NCBI RefSeq assembly: GCF_000003815.2
Contig: NC_049991.1
Span: forward strand, 9,405,028 to 9,469,027
From: Branchiostoma floridae
Taxonomy: Eukaryota > Chordata > Leptocardii > Amphioxiformes > Branchiostomatidae
Length of the DNA stretch: 64,000 nt
Direction of reading: 5' to 3'
A model generated the notes under the pieces. The model made no database searches. It saw nothing but the letters and a program-made list of their open reading frames with translations, and had not been told where the DNA came from. This document shows, piece after piece, positions 25,701 through 35,536 of this stretch. Numbering within the stretch: position 1 is the first letter of the stretch; every line of letters starts with the position of its first letter. The position numbers and the translations under genes are program-made.

Positions 25701-28700
25701 GCGCATCGTGCTGTCCGGGGACCACAAACAGATGAGCCCGAAAGTGCATTCCACGGAAGCGTGTGACTTTTCATTTGACAAGTCCCTGTTGGAACGGATG
25801 GTCCAAAGGTAAGGTTTTCTTCTACGGATGAATGCTCACTAGAAATAGCATTGACCAACAATACTGCAAGAATACTGTCAAGCATACTTCAACAGTCATG
25901 TATGCGTTTCTTCTCTGATTGCTCTGATTTTTTCTCAAATAAACAGGTACATCACATTCGGCAAAGCCAAAGGTACAACAGGGAAAGCGGAAAACCCATT
26001 CCTGGTCATGCTGAAGGACAATTACCGCTGCTGTGAGGAGATTCTCCGATTCCTGTCGGAATCCTTCTACGGAGGGCTGAAGAGCATGGGCCAGCCTCGC
26101 CATCCGCGGTGGTACCCGCTCACGTTCTTCAGCGCCGAGGGTGACGACAAGACGGGAGACTACAGCACATCGTACTTCAACATAGCGGAGGTCAGGCGTG
26201 CTTTTGATAACAATAAGATATTTCTTGTGCCTTCTTTCTTCAAGACGTGGCCACAATAGGTGGTTTTGTCTGGATGACCGTCGTCACATAACATAACATC
26301 TATATAGCATGATATGACATGTAAGTTATCTTTTACTTGTCTTTTCTGTTTTAACCAAAGTTGCTGGAGATAACAGAGAGAGTACAACAGCTGTGGAAAG
26401 ACTGGCCGGAGGAGTGGGGCCCCCCTAACATGGCAGACATCGGAGTCATCACACCATACCACAATCAGGTTGGCATTGTTACTGCAGGAAATATAGTTCG
26501 TTCACGAATGGTTCTAAACTGTGTTTATATCAGAAATACTCAAGTTAAGAACCTCATTGTTTGTTTTATTGTCTTCTCACAGATGCAGCTTATCAGAAAG
26601 GAGCTGCGACAGAAGCGACTGGGTGGTGTAACGGTTGAAATGGTAACTAACATCCAAGGTAGGTTCACCATAACTATGATCCCTTCAGGTATATAATATA
26701 TCGTGTCATTGTTTGATACGATGTTATATGATATGCTGTTTGGGTGCCAAGAATATTACAAGGTGTCTACCTAAACTTGATTAGCTGATGGAAACACATT
26801 GTTGGATGTATAACATGTGCGTGGAGCTCGTAGGCTGTCATTTATCTACATACAGTCGTTGTGATTATAACTCTCTGCTTCCGATAACTTCATAACTGCA
26901 CCTTTACACAGGTAAGCAGTTCAGGGCAGTCTTCATCAGCACAGTCAGGACCAGAGCAACCTGTGACCCAAACAACGACAAGAACAGCTACGGCTTCTTG
27001 TCGGACAGCAAGCTGCTGAACACCGCCATGACCAGAGCGCAGTCTCTTGTCGCCGTAGTAGGAGATCCACGCGCGCTCTGCTCCCGTGGAGAGTGTCAGC
27101 GAGTCTGGCAAAGGTTCATGTCCGAATGTGAGAAGAACAATAGCCTGTTCCCACAGACCCTCACAATGAGACAAATCTATGAAAACAGTGAGAGCACCTC
27201 ACTCAACCCAGAAGCACAGCCCTTCACTCCAAAAGGTCCCCTTGGCAGTCAAGGAGCCTCAGTACCGTGGTCTACACCAACACTGGCCAAGAAATTAGAT
27301 GAGCCAGACGAAATCATCAGACAGCTCATTCTTGAAAGTCTAGAAGAGGAGAACGAAGAAGAAGCTAGTCGCTTCAAAGCGCAGGCGTTTGACCCCAACA
27401 AGGTAGCCGTGGTGCAAAGTCAAAAGGATCCATCGCAGGTATACCTACAGTACAGCTCAGGGCAACGGACAAGTGTAAGACGCCCAGCCCAACCAAGACT
27501 GGAGAGACCCCGCCTTGGAGCAGACAATGCCGATAAGGAGTATGACTCAGGTGAGGATGAACCGTACGACCCCACACAGCTTGAAGTTCAAGAGGAGAGC
27601 GACAACCGATGTTTCTACACCAACTACTCACCAGAAGAACTGGAAAACCTTCTCCGTACTGAACCAGACCGGTACAGAAGATGCAGACTGGTCGTGAAGG
27701 GAACCTACACAGCTTACGGAGAAGTCATCGGAGCAGACGAAGACGACATCTTGATTAACAGCAGAAAAAATCGAGGATTAGGGTGGGCAAACGACGAGGT
27801 GGTGGTGGAAATCCTTAAGAACACTGATCAAGAGTCGGAGGTATTCAAGACGTCATCAGATATTAGAAGAGGAAAAGTGGTCGGAATCATTCGATCAGCA
27901 GTTTCCTTGCACCTGAGAAAGTTCGTGTGTGTTGTTGACAGCAATAACCCTAACGTTATGGTCCCCATCAACACTGACGCACCAAAGTTAGTGGCCTATA
28001 ACTACCTTGGCAAAGAGAACAGACGTCCAAATAGTGTCCGAGTGTACAGCTACATGACCGATGGATCCTTCAAGTTCAAGACGTATGAAGACATAGACCC
28101 CAGGGATCCTTACAAGAAGTTGTTTGTTGTGAGATTCCTGAAGTGGACGCCAAGGTTCGTCTACCCCCTGGGCTTAGTGACTGATGTCATCACCCCAGAC
28201 AGCACGCTTGATACAAGCATGGAAATCCTCAACAACAGGTTCAACGTCCCTAGCAAGTACAAGGGCAAGGTCGAAGAAGACGTGAACAGGCGGTACTTCG
28301 TAGATTGGCAGATCCCGCAAAAGGAGAGAAACCAAAGGAAGGACTTGTCCAGAACTCACACAGTGTTCACCGTCGACCCACCAGAATCTATGGATTTGGA
28401 CGACGCCTTCAGTATTGAGAGGAATCTAGATGGAACCTACACTGTGGGAATACACATCGCCGATGTCAGCTATTTCATCCCAGTTGGAAGTGATCTAGAC
28501 AGGGAGGCTAAGGAGAGATCGACTACCCTCTATAACCACACGGGGAAACCACCAGTCCACATGATCCCGAAAAAGCTGAGTGAAGGGGTGTGCAGTCTGC
28601 TACCCAACAGGGATCGCCTGGCCCTATCTGTGTTTGTGAATTTTAACAGTGAAGGTGATATTGTTGTCGAACCGCAGATGGAGAGATGTGTGGTCCATTC

Positions 28701-31700
28701 ACGGGCAAAGTTAAGCTATGCACAAGCAGAAGATATCATAGAAGGGTGGGGTTCCTTGACCGTACCGCAGGAGGTGCAAGATGGTGTCCGCGTACTGCAT
28801 ACCATAACGGCGGCTCGCCGACAGAAGAGACTAGGCCCAGCTCATCTCTACCACCAACCAGACGAGGAAAGAGAAGGAGCTGTAAGGGCACACGCAATGG
28901 TGGAGGAAATGATGATCCTAGCCAACACGAAAGTAGCTGAGGTTTTGCGGCAAAACTTTCCCGAAATCACGCCTCTTCGCAAACAGCAGCCACCAAAGAA
29001 GGAGAAGCTTGAGAGCTGGAGACAACGTCATGGCGGCCTATCAGGCTATTCCGTCGAGCTGGGCAAGTCATTGCCGAATGGAGAGAGCACGGATACACCA
29101 ACCGCCGACATCCCTCTATTGAAGGACATTTGGGATGAGATCCGCCTTGCTGCTTTAAGTGGAGACCTGAACAGAATACAGCAGCTGGTGTGCACGGATG
29201 AAAATCACCCGACATTGGCACGAGCATTGCTGCAGCTGCGTGGCATTCAGGACAAAGCACAGTTCACGTGTTCTGCAGCTGAACCAAGCGAACACTACTC
29301 TTTGAACCAATCAGCGTACACCTACTTCTCGTCTCCTATTCGTAGATACATCGACGTCGTAGTCCATCGTCTCCTCGTGGCTTTGATCGCAAAGCAACCG
29401 CCACCATATACTTCTGATGAAATGAAGGAAATCTGCAGTCACTACAACAATATGGAGAACAACGCCAAAACGTACGAGCGGGAGACGCTGGTCCTGAAGT
29501 TGGCTTATGATTGGATGAACAAACCAGAAGTCATGTACCCTGTTATTGATACCGTTGACGGACAGGAGATACAGCTACTCATGCCGTCTGTACGACACAC
29601 GGAGTCTCGCCAGCGGCGCGTTGCTTTCAACCTACTGAAACCAGCAGCCATGCCGAGCCCTGAAGACGAGGGAGAATCCGTTGAGGTACGCTGGAAACAA
29701 CGGATTTATGACACCGCGCCTGACAAGACCAAACTGCCATGGCCTTCCGATCGCAAAAGGCCCCTGCAGCTCGACAGCGAGAAATATGTGATAAGGATAC
29801 CTGGTCAATATTGGCAAAGGCTGGTAGAACATGTTCAAACGGGAAATATTGATCTCATAAAGTGCGTTGTAACCTACATAGAAGACGTCGTTGGCATGCA
29901 GCTGACGTTGGGTCCAAAGGTGTTTGAAGAGGTGTCATCGGAAGCAAAGGAGGGTATGTTTGCAGATCACTTCTGTACCTTCCAGATGACGTACACGCCA
30001 GGTCAAGTGGTTAAGGTTCAGCTGACCGGAGACATACAGAAGGGTCTTCTGTCTCCGTGCATCCAGCTGTTCAACCTGACGCCGAAGATGGACGTGTGTC
30101 TCGACCACAGACGAGACGCAGTGACAAGGTTTGCCGTCCCCGCCACGCAGTCTGTATGCAACATGACACGGTATAGATCTGTGCAGATGTATCAGAACCG
30201 CTGGTTGCCCATCATGGCGGTGGAAGCCGCGCATTGTGCCATGGAAAACAACGAGTCAGTCATTGTCCATGGTACCTTCATCAGCTGGGAAAAACAGCAG
30301 CACCAAACAACAGGGGAAGTGGCGTACATTGGTAAGATCACTCTCTCACAGAAGTTCTGCAAGGACCGCTGTATCCACTTCGATCAGGGTAACCAGAACA
30401 AGCTGACCTCAGTTAACGACACCGGGAAGCATTTCGACTACATCTGTGTGCGCTATACTGGGGTGAGGGCTGCGATGACTCATGATGGTCGCTTCAACAT
30501 CGCTGCCGACAAGACAGAAGAGAAACACCCCCTGGTCTGTTGGGTGGGCCACTGTCTGGTGATGCCCGGGGTAGAGTACACTACACGTCAGGACGGGGAC
30601 ATCACGGTTCCTATCAAGCTTCATCAGCACCTCATGACGTTCCCGGACACTCTACTGCACCACGGCACGTCTATTCCGGCAACCATAGAGATCATCACCA
30701 AGACTCTACCTGACAGGTGAGAGGCGTCGGAATAGAATTAAACATTTTGCACACCTGCATAACTTCACTATTGACAGCGTGTTACATCTCACTCACTCAC
30801 TCACTCACTCACTCACTCACTCACTCACTCACTCACTCACTCACTCACTCACTCACTCACTCACTCACTCACTCACTCACTCACTCTCCGTTGATGTTGA
30901 AATGGAAAGTCTTCATACAGATAAAGGTTATGTCTACTAACAGCAACTTTGAACATTTTTCAGACGTATGGAGAACGCTGTAAGATGGCTCAGCGGTTCG
31001 TCAGACTTAGTCCAGCAAATCGCCACTGGGAAAAACATTACTGCTAGAGGTACGAAACTCACTAACTTGTTACTTTGATGTTACAGACGATACATGTAAA
31101 ATCGATGGTGGATAAGTCTTGACAATTTCTAGAGGTAGCCAAGGAAAGTATATGGCATTAAGTGTATAAATATGCATCTTTTCAAAAATGAAGTATATTT
31201 TTAGATTTGATGTATACTCTTGTCCTGTCCCTTGTTGGTGGTTTGCGTTGCACAGTTAATCCGCTGGCGAGTGAAGTCACCACCGAACCGTTGCCAGCCT
31301 TCTTTCCGTTGAACCAAGTCCAGGAGCAGGCTGTGAAACAGGCTATCAGCCAGCCCTTCACTCTCATCCAGGGCCCGCCAGGTAGGTCTGGGAATCTTTT
31401 GATCTGCATCATGTTGTCTGCCCGAGTGACATAAAAACACATTGTCATTATACCATATCGTAACATTTTGAAGACACAGATGCATGCGTAAGTATATCTT
31501 TATATTCGATTTTTGTTCGACAAAATTGTACCTCTACTTTTTTCATCTATGTGTGCAAGTGGTTGATTTTCATTAGACTACCAATGTCATAAAATCCGTG
31601 CTATTTTGACCACTGCTAGGCACTGGGAAGACCGTGACAGGAGTCCACATAGCGTACTACCTGGCAGAGATGAACAAACGGATCCAGTCTGTGTCGGGAG

Positions 31701-34700
31701 AGGGGGTGTACCCACCTCAGGTGCTGTACTGTGGACCCTCCAACAAGGCAGTGGACGTGGTCACTGGTGAGGCAAAACATTAGATAACCCATTTAATATA
31801 CTATTAGTAATCATAACACATTACCGAAAGGCATTTCTGATGACAATGCAGTGAAAAGTGGTGCTATTAATGTTTTTGGTGTACTTGAGTAGCCAGTGCG
31901 GTGAAAGGAGCGATACATTGACTTATATACATGATTTTTTATCCAGGATACATGAAAAAGATCAAAGGGGACCTGAAGATTGTCCGTATGTACAGCGAGA
32001 TGATAGAGAGAGAAGAGTTCCCCATCCCGAATGAGCCGGTACATCCAAATAAGTGCAAAAGGTAGAGTGCAGATATCTAACCATCGCTGAAAGTTTGGCT
32101 CAAATTCATGTTATACCTATACTAGATATACAGCAATCAGAAACTCGTGAATTAAAACATGGATTCATTAGTAATGATAAAAATGCCAGTATGAAGTTAG
32201 GATACGATGTTCATGTGTCATGTACTTATCAACATGCCAGTGTTGTTGATGTTTGTTGTTGTGTTGACGTCAGTTGAACGAACGATTTGTGTTTCAGTGA
32301 AAAAGAGTCTAAGATTACCAATGAACACGACGATGTATCGCTGCACCACCTGATCCGTAAACCGAGCAACCCTCATGCCGAGGCAATCAGGGCATTTTTG
32401 AGTCTGTTCAGAGATCCAAACTACACCGTGACAGAAAAAGACATCACTGACTACAAAATTCAAATCATGAAAGCAAAGGTGAGTGTGTTTAAGTTGCGTA
32501 CATCGTTCTATTCTTATGGAATGATTCTTAAATTACTTCTGGCCTCTTTTATTCATTCTGTGTATGTAATATTGCAGATACACGAGCTGAGACAGAAGCA
32601 TGTGATCCTGTGCACCTGCACGGCTGCGGCCAGCCCTAAGATGGGCATGGCGACCAACATCGAGCAGTGCATCGTGGATGAGTGCGGCATGTGCACAGAA
32701 CCGGAGAGTTTCGTCCCCATCGTCGGGGCTCCAGTGGAACGAAACGGGTAAGACGTCCATCTAGATCTTTTTCCTTTTACGTAGTCCGTTTTGCTTTACT
32801 TAGCCCAATCTTCATGCCTGACGGTTGGGGACTATGGTGACATCCAGTAGCATATTCCCTACTATCTCTGGCTCTGTGACGTGAGCACACTCTGCCGGTG
32901 ATGTACCCATCCAGTGCCGCGTATCATCACCCCAACTCCTTCTTGGTCTCCCATGGCTCCTAGTACCGTTGATTGGTCCCTTGTAATATGTGAGTTGTGT
33001 TGTTGATGTTTGCCCGCTCTTGTACCAAATATCCCGCCTTTCAGCAACTGTAAGAAGGTAGACAAGTACGTCATGCAATTATTCACTGAATTTTTTCCGC
33101 TATTTTGCCGTTCGGCGCAGGTCCATGACATTTCACAACCCCAAGCAGGTCATTTTGATTGGTGATCACCAGCAGCTGAGACCAATCGTTCTGGAGAAGA
33201 CGTCACAACAGCTCGGACTGGATACGTCACTGTTCCAGCGGTATGCATGGAAGGCTACCATGCTCACAATACAGTACCGTATGGTAAGGATATCTCTTTG
33301 TGATGTTTGATATTTCTATAGTTAGCAGACCCTGTCTCAAATTCGGAGAATGACAGAAATTTCGAAATTTTATTATTTTAAGTCATAACAATGAGACGGC
33401 TTTGTGCCTAACCAAAGTAATAAATCAATATAAATAAAAGTTTTAATTCATTAATTAATTTATTGATTAAACTTATACACACTCTCTTTTACTGTACCTG
33501 TGATAAAACCTACCTGTACCCTCACTGTCACCATCATTAGAAAAATGCCGTAACAAAGTCATATTGTGTAACTATTTTTGACAGCACGAAGCCATCTGCA
33601 GGTTTCCATCCCAAATGTTCTACGAGAACAAACTCCGTACCCACCGTTCCGTCATCGAGAGGCGCAGGCACCCTACCCTGGACAGACTGTGGCCGGGAGG
33701 AGTGGACAGGCCCACAGCCTTCTGTCACGTGGTCGGGAAGGAGGAGGTCCAGACGGTGGCAACGGCGGAGGGCAACCAGATGTCACGGAGCAACGAGATG
33801 GAGGCTGACATGGCGGTAGGGGACTCTACTTGGACATTGTTATCTTACTACTTTCGTACCATGTATAGAGTTTGAGACAGACTCTTTCTACTATGTTTGA
33901 TGTGCACATTTGAGTAACTTTTCAAGCATTGAAAAGGGCATGATAATGGCTTCACTTTACTTTGGTATAGAAAACAAATGAATGGTCTAATGTTGATATG
34001 ACAGTCGTGTGATGACAAACCCATTTAGGAACAGTTATAATTCACTCTCTCCTCTAGTATAAGGCTTAATTTGTGTGTCTTTTCTGATAGATTAAGATGG
34101 TGATTTCTTTGGTGAGACAGCACAACATCCATCCCGAGAACGTCATCCTGTTGTCCCAGTACCGCGCCCAGTGCGCGCTCATCAACAAGAAGCTGTCGTC
34201 TGAAAGGAAGAGGCTGAACGACGAGCGATTGGAGAGGGTGGGGGTGAACTCGGTGGTCTCTAGTCAAGGTAAGAAAGTAATCAACAAAATGGTTCGAAAT
34301 GGCTTCAGAGGTTGATAGGTTTGCTGAGATAAATGTTATAGCAATGCAATTCAGTTAGAAAGCATTACATGTATTAGTGTAACGAATAAGAGTGTACGGC
34401 ATCAGGCAACGATGATCCCATTGAAGCATGCTAGCAGCCAACACTACAGACTCAGATGGTTAGGCCATATCAATAGGACGTATGAGGAACGGTTGCTCCC
34501 TGGAATGGATACCATTTTATTTGGGAAACAACCGTTAAGAGGAAAGACAGACAAAAACTTGTTAATTGTACCGCAACTTAAACACACAAAAAAGTGATTG
34601 CCAACGATCACCAGGGATGTCTCTGCAAAGGATACGGCGCCAGAGATTCAAACGACTGAGAAAAGGTAAAATGCTTACACGATTTAAGGATATTACTTAC

Positions 34701-35536
34701 TTATTGTGTTCTTTGTCCACAGGAAGCGAGTGGGATTACGTCATCTTCTCCACGGTGAGGTCTCTGCCGTCGTACGAGATCGAACAGAACCCCTCCCCCA
34801 GTTGGCTCCGGAAGTACCTCGGGTTCATCATGGACCAGAACCAGGTCAACGTCGCCATCACCCGGGCCAGGAGGGCGCTGTGTGTTATCGGTGGGTAAAA
34901 CCCCCAAATAATATACCATTTGGTTCGTCCCTGAGGCGTCGCCAAAAATGCTGTACTTACTATCGTAATGTCATTGGCATCCTTCTGTCTCAAGATACAA
35001 TGCATAGAGACTTGCCGATGTGAGTTCATCGACCTGCTTGCCTGGTCTGCACGTGACTTTATAAGGTGATGGAGGGGTGTGCAATTCCTTCTCCACTCTC
35101 TCGGCTACTGACGCTCATTGCAATCACAGCATGAACAAAGGATACTTGCCTAGTAGTACCTAAAAGATAACTCCTTGTACGTTTGCTGTATGTAAATTGT
35201 CTGAGGAATGATGAAAAGAGTGGTGCATAGCTCATTCAGATTGCCGGCAACGGATCGCATTTGGAAGCACAATCATGCACATCTTAAAAGAGAAGATTAG
35301 ATTGATTTGTTAAAAAGGAGATACAAAGTAACATTAAAAATATAATCTTGTCTCTTTTCTCGACAGGTAATAAGAACCTACTGAGGGTCCATACTCTATG
35401 GAACAAACTAATCACCCATTACGAAGAGCAGAAGTGCCTTGTGAACAACACGAACTTCCTGGCACGTGCCCCGTCCCAACAGGACGCGAGGCGATCCCAA
35501 CAGTACCCTTGGCGGAATGGGATGCCTCAATTGTAA
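13177..35536 (+). CDS. HELZ2: HELZ2-like giant protein, copy 1: TPR + ZC3H7-type zinc fingers + helicase + RNB + helicase
   Basis: Thirty-six coding exons can be chained in phase from ATG 13177 to the stop at 35534-35536; with exon 17 completed from copy 2 (108 nt) the total is 11,430 nt, 3,809 residues. Domain order: unique N-terminus (1-84; exons 13177-13388, 13745-13784), TPR-like (85-213), charged linker (214-397), Ser-rich repeats (about 418-523), zinc-finger array (546-1244), helicase 1 (about 1281-2025), cold-shock-like and RNB region (about 2230-2800), helicase 2 (3232-3809). The C-terminal two thirds follows vertebrate HELZ2 (about 2,650-2,900 aa); the N-terminal third follows ZC3H7A/B. 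HELZ2 is an interferon-induced nuclear-receptor coactivator and 3'-5' exoribonuclease in mammals. The start is chosen because the frame is closed by TGA at 13168. A 100-N gap hides the 5' part of exon 17. Gene model by eye, without transcript support. Confidence 0.88.
13431..13466. repeat. (TTTG)n microsatellite
   Basis: About nine TTTG units in intron 1 of copy 1. Confidence 0.9.
13872..14424. mobile_element. Tc1/mariner-like MITE, copy B (HELZ2-like copy 1, intron 2)
   Basis: Same family as 4676-5135: CAGTCAAACCTGT start, ACAGGTTTG end, and shared interior blocks (aaaatcgtagtttgcgaggattt; gagaaagattagtgggtact). It is about 90 bp longer than copy A because of an internal stretch around 14160-14210. 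The right end is slightly degraded and followed by TA. Confidence 0.85.
14541..14762. repeat. Degenerate (GATT/GATG/GATC)n microsatellite
   Basis: About 220 bp of tetranucleotide-like GATT, GATG and GATC units, ending 66 bp before the first TPR exon of copy 1. Not found at the same place in copy 2. Confidence 0.9.
14829..16430 (+). other. Copy 1: TPR-like exons 3-5
   Basis: Exons 14829-15035, 16022-16058 and 16288-16430 encode residues 85-213. The pattern is that of tetratricopeptide helices: KEEGDECYGEEDFETAFEYY, LYSNRAACSFKL, RDYQGTIQDCDQA, then PLYWKARAQKERRLYSEAW. The motif sequence NRAAC...DY..AI.DC..A is the usual second TPR, as in ZC3H7A/B and HELZ. TPRs bind short peptides of partner proteins; which partner is unknown. 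The same three exons are present in copy 2. Confidence 0.85.
15293..15988. mobile_element. Non-autonomous DNA transposon with 22-bp perfect terminal inverted repeats
   Basis: The ends at 15293-15314 and 15967-15988 (gagtccattccaagacacca.. and its exact complement) are flanked by TA on both sides. The 696-bp interior is AT-rich, has no meaningful ORF, and contains several accattttttgtaaat motifs. It sits in intron 3 of copy 1 and ends 33 bp before exon 4. Confidence 0.85.
16546..18063 (+). other. Copy 1: charged linker exons 6-10
   Basis: Exons 16546-16674, 17006-17107, 17354-17401, 17587-17661 and 17866-18063, all phase 0, encode residues 214-397. Exons 8-9 are strongly basic/acidic and helical (KSKKQLKAEQKRRER, then KKKEEAEREEKRKQ), so a coiled coil or single alpha-helix is likely. 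Copy 2 has counterparts of exons 6, 8 and 9 but none evident for exon 7. Confidence 0.75.
18235..18932 (+). other. Copy 1 exon 11: 48-bp coding minisatellite plus first ZC3H7-type module
   Basis: A 698-nt exon (residues 398-629/630). From about 18313 to 18600 a 48-bp unit is repeated about five times in frame; the key pentad accagtcccat recurs at 18361, 18409, 18457, 18505 and 18553. Each unit encodes 16 residues of the form SSLGTSPIPS(L/S)GTRSS, low-complexity and phosphorylatable. The exon end encodes the first CxxC module (ACEGCF, HKCRGNVLLARKR) and the first two cysteines of a CCCH finger, completed in exon 12. Copy 2 has no repeat. Confidence 0.85.
18679..22432 (+). other. Copy 1: ZC3H7-like zinc-finger array (five CCCH, CxxC modules, one U1-type C2H2)
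   Basis: Exons 18235-18932, 19136-19615, 19816-20017, 20419-21067, 21344-21647 and 22225-22432. Modules have the ZC3H7A/B form: YxxxLxCxxCF, HKCR.DVLLARKR, KVRPRP..FGTYKLC, then CCCH and EIDLWTRERQGKFNRD. CCCH fingers span exons 11/12, 12/13, twice in 14 (FCAYMDK..RRAH; CWHVQQGNACPVGKTCTFAH) and 15/16. The C2H2 finger (YYCNLCHKTC, H-x5-H) is U1-like, as in ZC3H7. The last CCCH (LCRRSHAVGVC...CPAAH) has an unusually long second loop. ZC3H7 proteins bind RNA, so this is probably the RNA-recognition part. Confidence 0.85.
22564..22764. repeat. (GT)n microsatellite, copy 1 intron 16
   Basis: About 200 bp of GT-rich sequence with a pure (GT)n core around 22670-22720. The same intron of copy 2 carries a longer one, so it predates the duplication. 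Confidence 0.95.
22868..22967. other. Assembly gap of exactly 100 N
   Basis: A round 100-N run, probably of unknown true size. It hides the acceptor and most of exon 17 of copy 1 (only 22968-23001 remains). In copy 2 this exon is intact at 48028-48135. Confidence 0.95.
23377..27172 (+). other. Copy 1: HELZ-type UPF1-like helicase 1
   Basis: Exons 23377-23897, 24104-24296, 24630-25087, 25359-25808, 25947-26190, 26361-26468, 26583-26658 and the start of 26912-30716 (residues about 1281-2025). The first part (VFDFGRRPVVKRRL, MHDLLNLEEL) is the domain preceding the helicase core in HELZ. Motifs are intact: Walker A GPFGTGKT (about residue 1638), DEAAQA (about 1764), SGDHKQMSP, KDNYRCCEEI, IGVITPYHNQ, NIQGKQFRAVFISTVRTR, NTAMTRAQSLVAVVGDP. 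This is SF1B, UPF1/MOV10 class, expected to translocate 5'-3' on RNA. Confidence 0.92.
24357..24393. repeat. (AATAAAC)n short tandem repeat
   Basis: About five units of aataaac in copy 1 intron 19; absent from copy 2. Confidence 0.9.
26912..30716 (+). other. Copy 1 exon 25: large exon with cold-shock-like region and RNB exonuclease domain
   Basis: A single 3,805-nt exon (residues 1964-3232). After the end of helicase 1 comes a Gln/Glu-rich linker, then CSD/OB-like segments (VVKGTYTAYGEVIGADEDD; GKVVGIIRSAVSLHLRKFVC) as in RNase II/Rrp44. The RNB domain starts near 28350: DPPESMDLDDAF at 28375-28410 carries the four metal-binding aspartates (about D2452, D2458, D2460, D2461), followed by GIHIADVSYF, KLSEGVCSLLPNRDRLALS and YFSSPIRRYIDVVVHR. 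These mark an active 3'-5' exoribonuclease of the RNase II/DIS3 family. Mammalian HELZ2 RNB is known to be active. Confidence 0.92.
30788..30887. repeat. (ACTC)n microsatellite, copy 1 intron 25
   Basis: About 25 perfect ACTC units. The matching intron of copy 2 (55942-55964) has only about five. The rest of the intron is nearly identical in the two copies. Confidence 0.97.
32815..33000 (-). mobile_element. LINE reverse-transcriptase C-terminal fragment, copy 1 intron 31
   Basis: Minus-strand translation contains GRPRRSWGDDTRHWMG, the motif usual near the C-terminus of non-LTR retrotransposon RT proteins. The same fragment lies in the same intron of copy 2 (57890-58075), so it was inserted before the duplication. 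Confidence 0.7.
34395..34512 (+). mobile_element. LINE reverse-transcriptase fragment, copy 1 intron 34
   Basis: Plus-strand translation HYRLRWLGHINRTYEERLLPG is the RLRWLGHV.RM block of LINE RT C-termini. Not found in the same intron of copy 2, so either a later insertion or lost there. Confidence 0.6.

Larger units (their letters stand above)
30964..35536 (+). other. Copy 1: UPF1-like helicase 2 and C-terminus
   Basis: Eleven exons: 30964-31049, 31256-31381, 31620-31766, 31947-32061, 32298-32478, 32578-32747, 33121-33283, 33585-33815, 34091-34268, 34723-34890, 35367-35536. Walker A GPPG|TGKT is split by an intron. Further motifs: VLYCGPSNKAVD, DECGMCTEPE (DECG where most UPF1-class enzymes have DEA[A/G]), GDHQQLRP, LTIQYRM, VILLSQYRAQC, SVVSSQGSEWDYVIFSTVRS, VNVAITRARRALCVIG. 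This is the second helicase of HELZ2, placed after the RNB domain. Confidence 0.92.

Noticed and set aside
26998..30720. Open frame of 1,240 codons as a separate intronless gene
   Set aside because: It is exon 25 of copy 1. Its first methionine is inside helicase 1, and splice sites on both sides keep the frame with neighbouring exons.
30781..30888. CRISPR-like array
   Set aside because: It is a tetranucleotide microsatellite without spacers, in a eukaryotic genome. No CRISPR array is present in the window.
30717..30983. SLTHSLTH frame
   Set aside because: Translation of the (ACTC)n microsatellite in intron 25.
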